NCBI RefSeq assembly: GCF_002217755.1
Contig: NZ_BCFL01000022.1
Span: 372,001-436,000 of the forward strand
DNA: 64,000 bases
Direction of reading: 5' to 3'
From: Streptomyces hyaluromycini
GTDB taxonomy: Bacteria; Actinomycetota; Actinomycetes; Streptomycetales; Streptomycetaceae
In this document: positions 57,391 through 64,000 of the stretch, one piece after another
How positions within the stretch are numbered: position 1 is the stretch's first letter
Layout: every line of letters begins with the position of its first letter
Position numbers and translations under genes: made by a program
The notes under the pieces: model-generated
Database searches by the model: none
What the model was told of the DNA's origin: nothing
What the model saw: the letters and a program-made list of their open reading frames with translations, nothing else

Positions 57391-58772
57391 CACTTCCCAT
57401 CGGTTTCGTGGTCGAACTGGACCGGCACACCCGGGTCGTCGACGGGGGCAGGGCTCTCCTCGGCGGGTTCCCGACCCGGCTGCTGCGGCTGACACCGCGG
57501 GCCCGGCGGCTCCTCGTGGACCGGAAAGTCCCCGTACGGGACAGGGCGAGCGCGTTCCTCGCGGACCGGCTGCTGGCGTGCGGCATGGCCCACCCGGTGG
57601 CCGCATCGCTGCCCGCACCCCCCGACCCCCGCTGCACGGTCGTGATCCCGGTCCGGGACCGCCCGCGCCAACTGGACCGGCTGCTGCGGAGCATCGGCAC
57701 GGACCATCCGGTGATCGTGGTGGACGACGCCTCACGGCACCCGGCGGCGGTGGCCGCCGTCGCCGCCCGGCACGGTGCCCGGCTGGCCGCCCTGACCGCG
57801 AACGTCGGACCCGCCGGCGCCCGCAACGCCGGGCTCCGGCTCGTCACCACCCCGAATGTCGTCTTCGCCGACTCGGACATCGTGCTCGACGCCGACACGG
57901 TCCCGACCCTGCTACGGCACTTCGCCGATCCCCGGGTCGCCATGGCCGTACCACGCATCACCGGCCTGCCCACCGCCGCCGCGACCTGGATCGAACGGTA
58001 CGAGAACGGCCGGTCCTCCCTCGACCTCGGCGCACATCCGGCGCCCGTGCACCCCGGCACGCCCGTGTCCTGGGCGTCCTCGGCCTGCGTGGTGGCGCGG
58101 GTGGACATGCTGGGGGAGGGCTTCGACGACGGCATGCGGGTGGGGGAGGACGTCGACCTGTGCTGGCGGCTGGTCGACGCGGGGCTGCGGGTGCGCTACG
58201 AGCCCGTGGTCCGGGCCGCCCACGAGCACCGCGTACGCGTGGGGGACTGGCTCCTGCGCAAGGCCGTGTACGGGACCGGGGCCCAGCCCCTCGCCGAGCG
58301 GCACCCGGACTTCATCGCGCCCGCCGTGTTCGCCCCGTGGAGCCTGGCGCTCGTCACCGCGCTGCTCGCCCAGCGCCGTTGGTCGGTGCCGGCCGCGGGG
58401 GCCGTCCTGGGAGTGGTCACCGTCCGCATCGCCCACAAGCTGGACGGCACCAGGCATCCGTACCGGCTCGCCGTGCGGCTCACCGCCAACGGCGCCCTCG
58501 GCACCTTGTCGCAGGCCTCCGCGCTGCTGACCCGCCACTGGTGGCCGCTCACGGTCGTCGGCTGCACCGTGTCCCACCGGGTGCGCAGAGCCACGGCGGT
58601 GGCGGCGCTGGCCGACGTGGCACTGGAGTACCAGCACGAACAGGTTCCTCTCGACCCCCTCCGCTACGCCGTCGCCCGCCGTCTGGACGACCTCGCCTAC
58701 GGAGCCGGCGTATGGCTCTCGGCCCTCCGAGGCCGCTCCACCGGCGCGCTGCGGCCGCGCGTCACCCGCTGA
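57387..58772 (+). CDS. mftF: Mycofactocin glycosyltransferase MftF
   Basis: A 461-residue family 2 glycosyltransferase. The N-terminal ~75 residues are an MftF-specific region. The GT-A domain follows with CTVVIPVRDRPRQLDRLL, IVVDDASRHPAAV, NAGLRLVTTPNVVFADSDIV (DxD), VSWASSACVVARVDML and GEDVDLCWRLVDAG. Hydrophobic segments near 315-340 and 370-395 would attach it to the membrane. It adds beta-1,4-glucose units to the mycofactocin core. Last gene of the mftABCDEF operon; stop 40 bp before the third TetR-type operator. Confidence 0.94.
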   Translation: MTLPIGFVVELDRHTRVVDGGRALLGGFPTRLLRLTPRARRLLVDRKVPVRDRASAFLADRLLACGMAHPVAASLPAPPDPRCTVVIPVRDRPRQLDRLLRSIGTDHPVIVVDDASRHPAAVAAVAARHGARLAALTANVGPAGARNAGLRLVTTPNVVFADSDIVLDADTVPTLLRHFADPRVAMAVPRITGLPTAAATWIERYENGRSSLDLGAHPAPVHPGTPVSWASSACVVARVDMLGEGFDDGMRVGEDVDLCWRLVDAGLRVRYEPVVRAAHEHRVRVGDWLLRKAVYGTGAQPLAERHPDFIAPAVFAPWSLALVTALLAQRRWSVPAAGAVLGVVTVRIAHKLDGTRHPYRLAVRLTANGALGTLSQASALLTRHWWPLTVVGCTVSHRVRRATAVAALADVALEYQHEQVPLDPLRYAVARRLDDLAYGAGVWLSALRGRSTGALRPRVTR

Positions 58773-58814
58773 CGCGACGCCGACGCGACATTCCGTACCC
58801 TCAATTATTGACTC

Positions 58815-58827
58815 GACCGATCGGTAC
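58815..58827. promoter_or_regulatory. TetR-type operator copy 3
   Basis: GACCGATCGGTAC within an AT-richer segment (ATTATTGACTC before, AGTTAAC after), 70 bp before the amidohydrolase start and just after mftF. TTGACT at about 58808 could be a -35 element. Confidence 0.75.
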
Positions 58828-58896
58828 AGTTAACTTCGTAGGCAAGCCCGGGTGAGTCCTGCAGCGAACGACGAGGTTCGAAAAGGGGTACTTCCT

Positions 58897-60171
58897 GTGT
58901 TCAAGGAATTTGTCGTGTCCGGTGACTCGCACATCATCGAGCCGGTCGATCTCTTCAAGACCCGGCTGCCCAAGCAGCTCCGTGAACGGGCCCTGTGGGA
59001 AGAGGAGTTCACCCTGGACGAGCCGATCGTCCCGGGCGGTCACACGGAGTTCAAGAAGCTCCACACCATCGGCTTCGACGGCTGGACCATCTCCAAGTAC
59101 CGCCAGCACGGCGGTCAGACGCCGGACGGCGAGCCGGAGCACATCATCCGCGACATGGACCTCGACGGCGTCGACGCGTCGGTCATGTTCCCCAACCTCT
59201 CGCTGTTCGTCCTGTTCACCGACGACCACGAACTGTCGATGGCTCACGCCCGCGTGTGGAACGACTACATCGCCGAGCGCTACCTCCCCCACCGGGACCG
59301 CCTGCGCCCCACGGCGGCGATCCCGCTCACCCACATCCCCGACGCGGTCGCCGAGATCGAGCGCTGCGCCCGGCTGGGGATCGGCGCGATCCTGCTGCCC
59401 GACATTCCGCCGGTGCCCTACTGGTCGCCGGAGTACGACCCGGTGTGGGCCGCGGCCCAGGCGAACGGGATGCCGGTCTTCTTCCATGTCGCCACCGGCG
59501 GGGTCAAGGTCAGGGAGAACGTCTCGGAGACCGCGGTCACGGTCCGGGGCCTGATGACCTCCATGAACATGGGCAAGGGCCAGCTGACCGACGCCATGGT
59601 GGCGAGCCGCACCATGAGCGCCGGGGGCAGCGGGGCGGCCGGTCCGCAGGGGATCATCGCCGACCTGGTGGCCGGCGGCGCCTGCGAGCGCTTCCCCGAC
59701 CTGCACTTCAACCTCATCGAGTACAGCGCCGGCTGGCTGGTCTCCTACATGGGGTTCATGGACAAACTCTGGAAGACCGGCACCGGCCAGGACCCCGACT
59801 GGTGGCTCGGTTTCTGGGACGACTCGCGCTCGCCGAAGGAACAGCCGGCGATGGGACGGCTGTTCGCCGTGAACAGCCGCTGGCCGCACCCGCTCAAGCC
59901 CAGTGAGTACGTCCGGCGCCAGATCCACGTGCAGTTCGCCGACGACCCCACAGCCGTCAAGGCCCGCCACATCACCGGCCTGTCGACGATCATGTGGGGC
60001 AACGACTACCCGCACGCGGAGGGCACCTTCCGCAGCAGCGCCGACTGTGTCGCCGAGAACTTCGTGGACGTCCCCGACGCCGACCGCGCGGCGATCCTGG
60101 GCGGCACGCTCGCCGGGATCGTGGGCTTCGACGCGAGCCGGAAGCTGGCTCCCGTCCCGCAGGGGACCTGA
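58897..60171 (+). CDS. Amidohydrolase-family metal-dependent hydrolase/decarboxylase
   Basis: A 424-residue amidohydrolase_2 protein: SGDSHIIEPVDLFKTRLP (His-x-x-Glu site, usually D-x-H), RDMDLDGVDASVMFPNLSLF, HRDRLRPTAAIPLTHIPDAV, VFFHVATGGVKVR, NLIEYSAGWLVSYMGFMDKL and MWGNDYPHAEGTF with the catalytic Asp. This pattern is typical of ACMSD/LigW-like enzymes and the many actinobacterial amidohydrolases around steroid and terpene catabolic genes. GTG 58897 was chosen; GGGG precedes it, while GTG 58852 is a longer alternative. A TetR-type operator stands in front. Confidence 0.85.
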   Translation: MFKEFVVSGDSHIIEPVDLFKTRLPKQLRERALWEEEFTLDEPIVPGGHTEFKKLHTIGFDGWTISKYRQHGGQTPDGEPEHIIRDMDLDGVDASVMFPNLSLFVLFTDDHELSMAHARVWNDYIAERYLPHRDRLRPTAAIPLTHIPDAVAEIERCARLGIGAILLPDIPPVPYWSPEYDPVWAAAQANGMPVFFHVATGGVKVRENVSETAVTVRGLMTSMNMGKGQLTDAMVASRTMSAGGSGAAGPQGIIADLVAGGACERFPDLHFNLIEYSAGWLVSYMGFMDKLWKTGTGQDPDWWLGFWDDSRSPKEQPAMGRLFAVNSRWPHPLKPSEYVRRQIHVQFADDPTAVKARHITGLSTIMWGNDYPHAEGTFRSSADCVAENFVDVPDADRAAILGGTLAGIVGFDASRKLAPVPQGT

Positions 60172-60269
60172 ACCGCGACCGGGTGACGGACCGGCCTCGG
60201 AGCGACCGGGCTGCGGGGCCGGCTCTGCAGACGGCCCCGCCCCCCGGAGAAGTCAGCCTACCCAAGCAT

Positions 60270-60294
60270 CCCTAAAAAAGTACACTCATTAGGG
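60270..60294. promoter_or_regulatory. AT-rich inverted repeat upstream of the P450 gene
   Basis: CCCTAA and TTAGGG arms 13 bp apart around an A-run (CTAAAAAAGTACACTC). It lies 89 bp before the P450 start. A possible operator, perhaps for the nearby GntR protein. Confidence 0.45.
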
Positions 60295-60382
60295 CGGAGG
60301 ATCGGTCTTGCTGGGGACGAGCTGATCGCGCTCGGGACAGACAGCGGGGCGCTCCGACGAACGTACGACGAGAGGAGTCGCG

Positions 60383-61588
60383 ATGACCACGACACTCGAA
60401 CCCGACGGAACCCACGACGGTGTCGCCGCCTACCACTTCGACAACCGGCTCGGCGGGCCGGTGCTCAGCCATCAGAACCGCTGGGACGAGATGGCCGCCG
60501 CGCACTCGGGCTTCCGCAGCACCGTCGCCCGCGGCCACTGGGTCGTCACGGACGGCCCGGCGGTGCAGAAGGCGCTCCAGGACTGGCGCACCTTCTCCAA
60601 CAAGTCGGTGACGGCGCTCGATCCGGATCCGACGTTCCTGTGGATCCCCGAGATGCTGGACCCGCCCGTGCACACCGTGTGGCGGCGGCTGCTCGGCCAC
60701 TACTTCTCCCCGAAGACCGTCGCGGCCCGCGAGCCGGAGATCCGCAGGGTCGCGGGCGATCTGATCGACGCGCTGAAGGAGCGTGCCGGCGCCGACGTCC
60801 TCGACGAGTTCGCGCGCCGTTTCCCGACCCTGATCTTCATGCGCCTGATGGGGCTGCCCGAGGAGGATCTGCCCACCTTCCTGGACTGGGTGCACGAACT
60901 GCTGCACCTCTCCCACAGCGAGGACCCGGACGGCAGCAGGCGGCTGGCCGCCATGCGAGCGGTGTCGGCGTACTTCGAGGAACAGATCACGCTACGCCGT
61001 TCGGCCCCGCGCGACGACCTGCTCTCCCACGCCATGGCCTGGACCGTCGACGGCACACCGATCAACGACCGCGACATGCACGCCTTCTGCATCCTCCTCT
61101 TCCAGGCCGGCCTGGACACGGTCCCGATCTCCATCGGCTGGGCGCTGTACCACTTCGCGACGCATCCGGAGCAGCGCCGGGAGATCGTCGCCGACCCCTC
61201 GCTCATCGCCACCGGCGTGGAGGAGACCCTCCGGGTCTACTCCTTCGTCGTCCCGGCGCGGAAGGCGACGCGGGACGTCGAGGTCGGCGGCTGTCCGGTG
61301 CGGGCGGGCGAGATGGTGATGCTCCCGCTGGCGGTCACCAACCGCGATCCGGACCGGTTCGACAACCCGAGCGAAGTGGACCTGCGTCGCAAGGCCGTCA
61401 ACCACATCGCGTTCGGCTCGGGTCCCCATCGCTGCCTGGGGTCGCACCTCGCCCGCCTCGAACTCAACGTGGCGGTCGAGGAGTGGCACCGCCGCATCCC
61501 CGACTACCGGATCGCGCCCGGTCAGGATCTCTGGCAGCACGGCAACATGTACGGCATCAAGTCGCTCCGCCTGGAGTGGCGTGGCTGA
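60383..61588 (+). CDS. Cytochrome P450
   Basis: A 401-residue P450, complete: WIPEMLDPPVHTVWRRLL (about 90-107), I-helix LFQAGLDTVPISIGW (about 238-252; AGxDT), K-helix EETLRVY (ExxR, about 278), and haem loop IAFGSGPHRCLGSHLARLEL with Cys near 353. The sequence type resembles bacterial P450s acting on terpenes or steroids (CYP111/CYP125-like context), but substrate is open. The I-helix has Leu-Asp-Thr instead of (H/Q)-(E/D)-Thr. It lies between an amidohydrolase gene and a GntR regulator, with a ferredoxin at 63272 as probable electron donor. GAGAGGAGTCGCG precedes the ATG. Confidence 0.9.
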   Translation: MTTTLEPDGTHDGVAAYHFDNRLGGPVLSHQNRWDEMAAAHSGFRSTVARGHWVVTDGPAVQKALQDWRTFSNKSVTALDPDPTFLWIPEMLDPPVHTVWRRLLGHYFSPKTVAAREPEIRRVAGDLIDALKERAGADVLDEFARRFPTLIFMRLMGLPEEDLPTFLDWVHELLHLSHSEDPDGSRRLAAMRAVSAYFEEQITLRRSAPRDDLLSHAMAWTVDGTPINDRDMHAFCILLFQAGLDTVPISIGWALYHFATHPEQRREIVADPSLIATGVEETLRVYSFVVPARKATRDVEVGGCPVRAGEMVMLPLAVTNRDPDRFDNPSEVDLRRKAVNHIAFGSGPHRCLGSHLARLELNVAVEEWHRRIPDYRIAPGQDLWQHGNMYGIKSLRLEWRG

Positions 61589-61703
61589 GCGGGCTCGCGG
61601 TGCGGCCGCGAAATGAGGGCACTCCATTCGCGGCACCGTCTCGTCCCTCCGGTGCGGTGACGCATAGACTCGGGAGCCGCGAGAGCCACCGGAGGAGTGA
61701 CCC

Positions 61704-63176
61704 ATGGCGACTGCCGTCGATCGCGAGTTCGCCGACGGCGAGACCCCTGCCGCGGTCGGCAAACTCGCCGCGCAGACCGCACTGCGTATCGAGGCCACCG
61801 TGATCCGCCGGGGCTGGCCGGTCGGCGAGTCACTGGGCTCCGAAGCGGACCTGCGGGAAAGCCTGGACGTGAGCCGCGCCGTGCTGCGCGAGGCCGTTCG
61901 ACTGGTCGAGCACCACCAGGTCGCGAGGATGCGGCGCGGCCCGGGCGGCGGCCTGATCGTCCGCGCCCCCGACGCCGGACCGGCGACCCGGGCCGTGGTG
62001 ATCTATCTCGAGTACGTCGGCACCGGCGTCACGGACCTGCTCCAGGCCCGCCTGCTGCTGGAGCCCATCGCCGCGGGACTCGCGGCCGGGCGCCTCACCG
62101 AGGACGGGATCGCCACCCTCCGCACGGCGCTCGACGACGAACTCAGGCACCTGGACGACCCGTCGGTCCACTCGCAGGAACCACTCCACCCGCTGCTCGG
62201 CGAGCTGTCGGGCAATCCCGTGCTGCACCTGTTCATCGACGTTCTCACCCGCCTCACCGCCCGGTACGCGCACACCTCCCGTCGGCTCTCCAGGGCGGAG
62301 ACGCGCGAAGCGAAGGAGTTCTCGCACCGGGAGCATCGCGCGGTCGTCGACGCCGTGATCGCCGACGACGGTGCCCGTGCCCAGGCGGAGCTCACCGCGC
62401 ACCTGGAGTCGGTGACCGCCTGGGTCGCGAAGCACCGCGTGCGCCGCGGCCGGCGCGTCGAGGGGAACGTCGTCGAACCCGAACCGGTCGAGGGCCCGAG
62501 GGCCAAGCTCGCCGAGGTCGTGGCGGCCCGGATCCATGACGACATCGCCGCGCGGGGCCGGCGGATCGGGACGGTGCTCGGCTCGGAGGCGGACCTGTTG
62601 GCCAGGTACGGCGTCAGCAGGGCCGTGCTGCGCGAGGCCGTCCGGCTCCTTGAGTACCACTCGGTCGCCCGGATGCGCCGGGGCCCGGGCGGCGGGCTGA
62701 TCGTCACGGAGCCCGAGCCCCGGGCCAGTGTCGACACGATGGCGCTCTTCCTCGAATACCAGGGCGTCACGGCCGACGACCTGCGAATCGTCCGTAACGC
62801 CATCGAACTCGGCGTCGTCGCCAGGGTGACCGCCCGGCACGCCGAGGGCGACACGGAGGTCGCCGAGCGCCTGTCCAAGGCCGTGCGGTGGACCACGGAG
62901 GGGCCGGCCGGAGAGCCCCGCAAGGCCGACCTCTTCCACTCCGAGCTCGCGGCCCTGGCCGGCAACCCGGTGCTGTCGCTCTTCCTCGACATCATCACCG
63001 AACTGTTCCGCCGGCACGCGTCCGGCCACGACCGGCCCCTGCCCGGTGACACGGCCGCGGACGAGGTGCGCCACGTCCACCAGCGCATCCTCGACGCGAT
63101 CCTGCAGGAGGACGCCGGGGTGGCACGGCACCGCATGCGCCGTCACCTGGACGCGCTCATGCCCTGGTGGCACTGA
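61704..63176 (+). CDS. Tandem-duplicated GntR/FadR-type transcriptional regulator
   Basis: A 490-residue protein made of two complete GntR-FCD units in one chain. Unit 1: SEADLRESLDVSRAVLREAV and RLVEHHQVARMRRGPGGGL (about 46-90) plus FCD domain to ~245. Unit 2: SEADLLARYGVSRAVLREAV and RLLEYHSVARMRRGPGGGLI (about 292-332) plus FCD domain to 490. Normal members are ~240 residues and dimerise; this one is a covalent dimer that could bind one operator with two non-identical halves. It likely controls the P450/amidohydrolase or ferredoxin/dioxygenase genes. CCGGAGGAGTGACCC precedes the ATG. Confidence 0.9.
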   Translation: MATAVDREFADGETPAAVGKLAAQTALRIEATVIRRGWPVGESLGSEADLRESLDVSRAVLREAVRLVEHHQVARMRRGPGGGLIVRAPDAGPATRAVVIYLEYVGTGVTDLLQARLLLEPIAAGLAAGRLTEDGIATLRTALDDELRHLDDPSVHSQEPLHPLLGELSGNPVLHLFIDVLTRLTARYAHTSRRLSRAETREAKEFSHREHRAVVDAVIADDGARAQAELTAHLESVTAWVAKHRVRRGRRVEGNVVEPEPVEGPRAKLAEVVAARIHDDIAARGRRIGTVLGSEADLLARYGVSRAVLREAVRLLEYHSVARMRRGPGGGLIVTEPEPRASVDTMALFLEYQGVTADDLRIVRNAIELGVVARVTARHAEGDTEVAERLSKAVRWTTEGPAGEPRKADLFHSELAALAGNPVLSLFLDIITELFRRHASGHDRPLPGDTAADEVRHVHQRILDAILQEDAGVARHRMRRHLDALMPWWH

Positions 63177-63271
63177 TCCCGACGCCCCCCTCGACCCTCG
63201 GCCCCCGTCCCTTCGCCCGATAAATAAGTATCCTGAATATCGAAGCAAGCCCGGTAGAACGGAGTAGCTGA

Positions 63272-63460
63272 GTGAAGATCACCATCGATGCGGCGCAGTG
63301 CTCCGGGCACGCGCGATGCGCGGCAGCGGCGCCCGGACTCTTCCGTCTCGACGACGACGGTTATGCACTGCCCTACGACGGAGACGTCCCCGAGGACCTG
63401 GAAGAGGCAGCCCGGGACGGAGAGTCGGCCTGCCCGGAACGAGCGATCACCACAGGGTGA
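63272..63460 (+). CDS. 3Fe-4S-type ferredoxin
   Basis: A 62-residue ferredoxin: KITIDAAQCSGHARCAAAAP, SACPERAI. The Cys pattern C-x5-C...C-P with Ala in place of one ligand fits 3Fe-4S P450 ferredoxins. It starts with GTG and follows an AT-rich promoter-like tract (63221-63240, ATAAATAAGTATCC). Probable electron donor for the P450 at 60383; no reductase is adjacent in the window. A strong hairpin follows. Confidence 0.9.
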   Translation: MKITIDAAQCSGHARCAAAAPGLFRLDDDGYALPYDGDVPEDLEEAARDGESACPERAITTG

Positions 63461-63473
63461 CGCCGTGAACGCA

Positions 63474-63504
63474 CGAGCCCCACGGCCTCGGGCCGTGGGG
63501 CTCG
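63474..63504. terminator. Strong hairpin after the ferredoxin gene
   Basis: Perfect 14-bp arms CGAGCCCCACGGCC (63474-63487) and GGCCGTGGGGCTCG (63491-63504), loop TCG, between convergent ferredoxin and dioxygenase-like genes. Bidirectional terminator. Confidence 0.9.
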
Positions 63505-63519
63505 CGCATGTCCGGTCGC

Positions 63520-64000
63520 TCAGCCGGCCGGCTGCGGCGGCGGCGTGAAGTGGTGCCCCCAGAACGCGCCGTCGGTGATCTCGTAGACGGGGACCGGCTC
63601 CGGCACCTTCAGGCCGTTCCAGCCGAACTCCACGGCATAGTTCTCCGGTGACCACACGTAGAACGACACCATGTGGTCGTTCGTGTGCTTGCCGAGGCTG
63701 TGCATCATCGGCACCTCGTACTTGCCGGCCCGGTCCAGGGCGCGTCCGACGTCGTCCAGCGTCGCCGCCTCGACCATGAAGTGCAGCAGGCGCCCGGGGC
63801 CCGGCATCGGGGTGACGCCGAGGGTGTGGTGCCGGGGATTGCAGCCCATGAACCAGGTCGTGCCGCCCGGCGAGCGCATGGTGTTCCGCTCGATGAAGCC
63901 GAGCACGTTGACGTAGAACTCGAACGTGGTCCGTGCGTCCTCGGCGGACACGATCGCGTGTCCGAACCCCATGTCCCCGGTGACGAACTTCGACACCAGC
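63520..64000 (-). CDS. Extradiol dioxygenase (BphC/HsaC-type VOC), N-terminus beyond window
   Basis: The visible 160 residues are the C-terminal catalytic VOC half of a type I extradiol dioxygenase: MGFGHAIVSAEDARTTFEFY (first metal His), LLHFMVEAATLDDVGRALDR (second His), NDHMVSFYVWSPENYAVEFG then W (metal Glu in VEFGW). All three Fe(II) ligands are present. Enzymes of this family cleave catechols meta to the hydroxyls in biphenyl, steroid or terpene degradation. The frame is open to base 64000, so the N-terminal half lies outside; a GTG at 63996 is unlikely to be the start. Confidence 0.88.
   Translation of the reverse strand, partial: LVSKFVTGDMGFGHAIVSAEDARTTFEFYVNVLGFIERNTMRSPGGTTWFMGCNPRHHTLGVTPMPGPGRLLHFMVEAATLDDVGRALDRAGKYEVPMMHSLGKHTNDHMVSFYVWSPENYAVEFGWNGLKVPEPVPVYEITDGAFWGHHFTPPPQPAG

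Noticed and set aside
1..64000. tRNA, rRNA or CRISPR features
   Set aside because: No cloverleaf with CCA-type context, rRNA core sequence or repeat-spacer array was noticed on reading either strand; a dedicated scan was not possible.

Overview
The window looks like a chromosome segment of a Streptomyces-type actinomycete. It is very GC-rich with a strong G/C third-codon preference. Many genes start with GTG, many neighbours are coupled by ATGA or GTGA overlaps, and the families are typical of the group (AraC, TetR, ROK, tandem GntR, MMPL, class I P450 systems, mycofactocin genes, IS5-type transposases with a companion ORF). Everything here is read by eye from sequence; no database search was run.

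Layout. 1-3110: the 3' part of an iron/siderophore-type ABC ATPase, then three copper-flavoured envelope genes (Met/His-rich membrane protein, Cu/Zn-SOD-like lipoprotein, CopC-like protein). 3.2-9.7 kb: a worn region with remnants of IS630 and IS5 transposases, a frameshifted pentapeptide-repeat gene, a frameshifted DinB-type gene cut by an IS fragment and a universal-stress-protein tail, among intact TetR, ketopantoate-reductase-like, MFS and small secreted-protein genes. 10.4-18.5 kb: a compact co-directional block of seven genes that I do not recognise as any named pathway: a HAD-hemerythrin fusion, a gluconate-dehydrogenase-subunit-3-like protein, a GMC oxidoreductase, a nucleoside-phosphorylase-fold protein, a uracil-glycosylase-like protein, a small subtilase-C-terminal-like protein (frameshifted) and a GDPD-like barrel fused to a beta-sandwich. 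This is the best candidate for an undescribed system. 18.5-25 kb: an IS-rich island whose outer ends carry a perfect 44-bp inverted repeat. It holds an AraC gene, a truncated Tat-signal ORF, and an FAD/NAD(P)-binding oxidoreductase interrupted by a complete 1,429-bp IS; removing the IS and one copy of its TGA duplication restores the reading frame.

25-40 kb: GNAT and alpha/beta-hydrolase genes; a ferredoxin and ferredoxin reductase whose P450 partner has lost its N-terminal half; an anti-sigma-type ATPase; a Gfo/Idh/MocA oxidoreductase; an ArsR-type regulator divergent from an MFS gene; a ROK regulator divergent from a sugar-type MFS gene and an esterase; a pterin-dehydratase/VOC fusion; a Tat-exported lactonase-type propeller. 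40-46 kb: an MMPL exporter and a NarL-type two-component pair. Two near-identical palindromes, one upstream of the exporter and one between the kinase gene and a divergent membrane-protein gene, suggest one regulon.

46-64 kb: a catabolic/redox region around a complete mycofactocin locus (mftR, mftG, mftA-F; mftA at 53709-53849 encodes a 46-residue precursor ending in the diagnostic C-terminus). Around it lie an SDR, a TetR regulator, a cyclase-type hydrolase, two SnoaL-like proteins, an amidohydrolase, a P450, a tandem-duplicated GntR regulator, a ferredoxin and an extradiol-dioxygenase-type protein cut by the right edge. Three copies of an ACCGATCGGT-type palindrome, 11 kb apart end to end, stand before genes on both sides of the mft locus. 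They suggest one TetR-type regulator links the mycofactocin redox cofactor to a degradation pathway.
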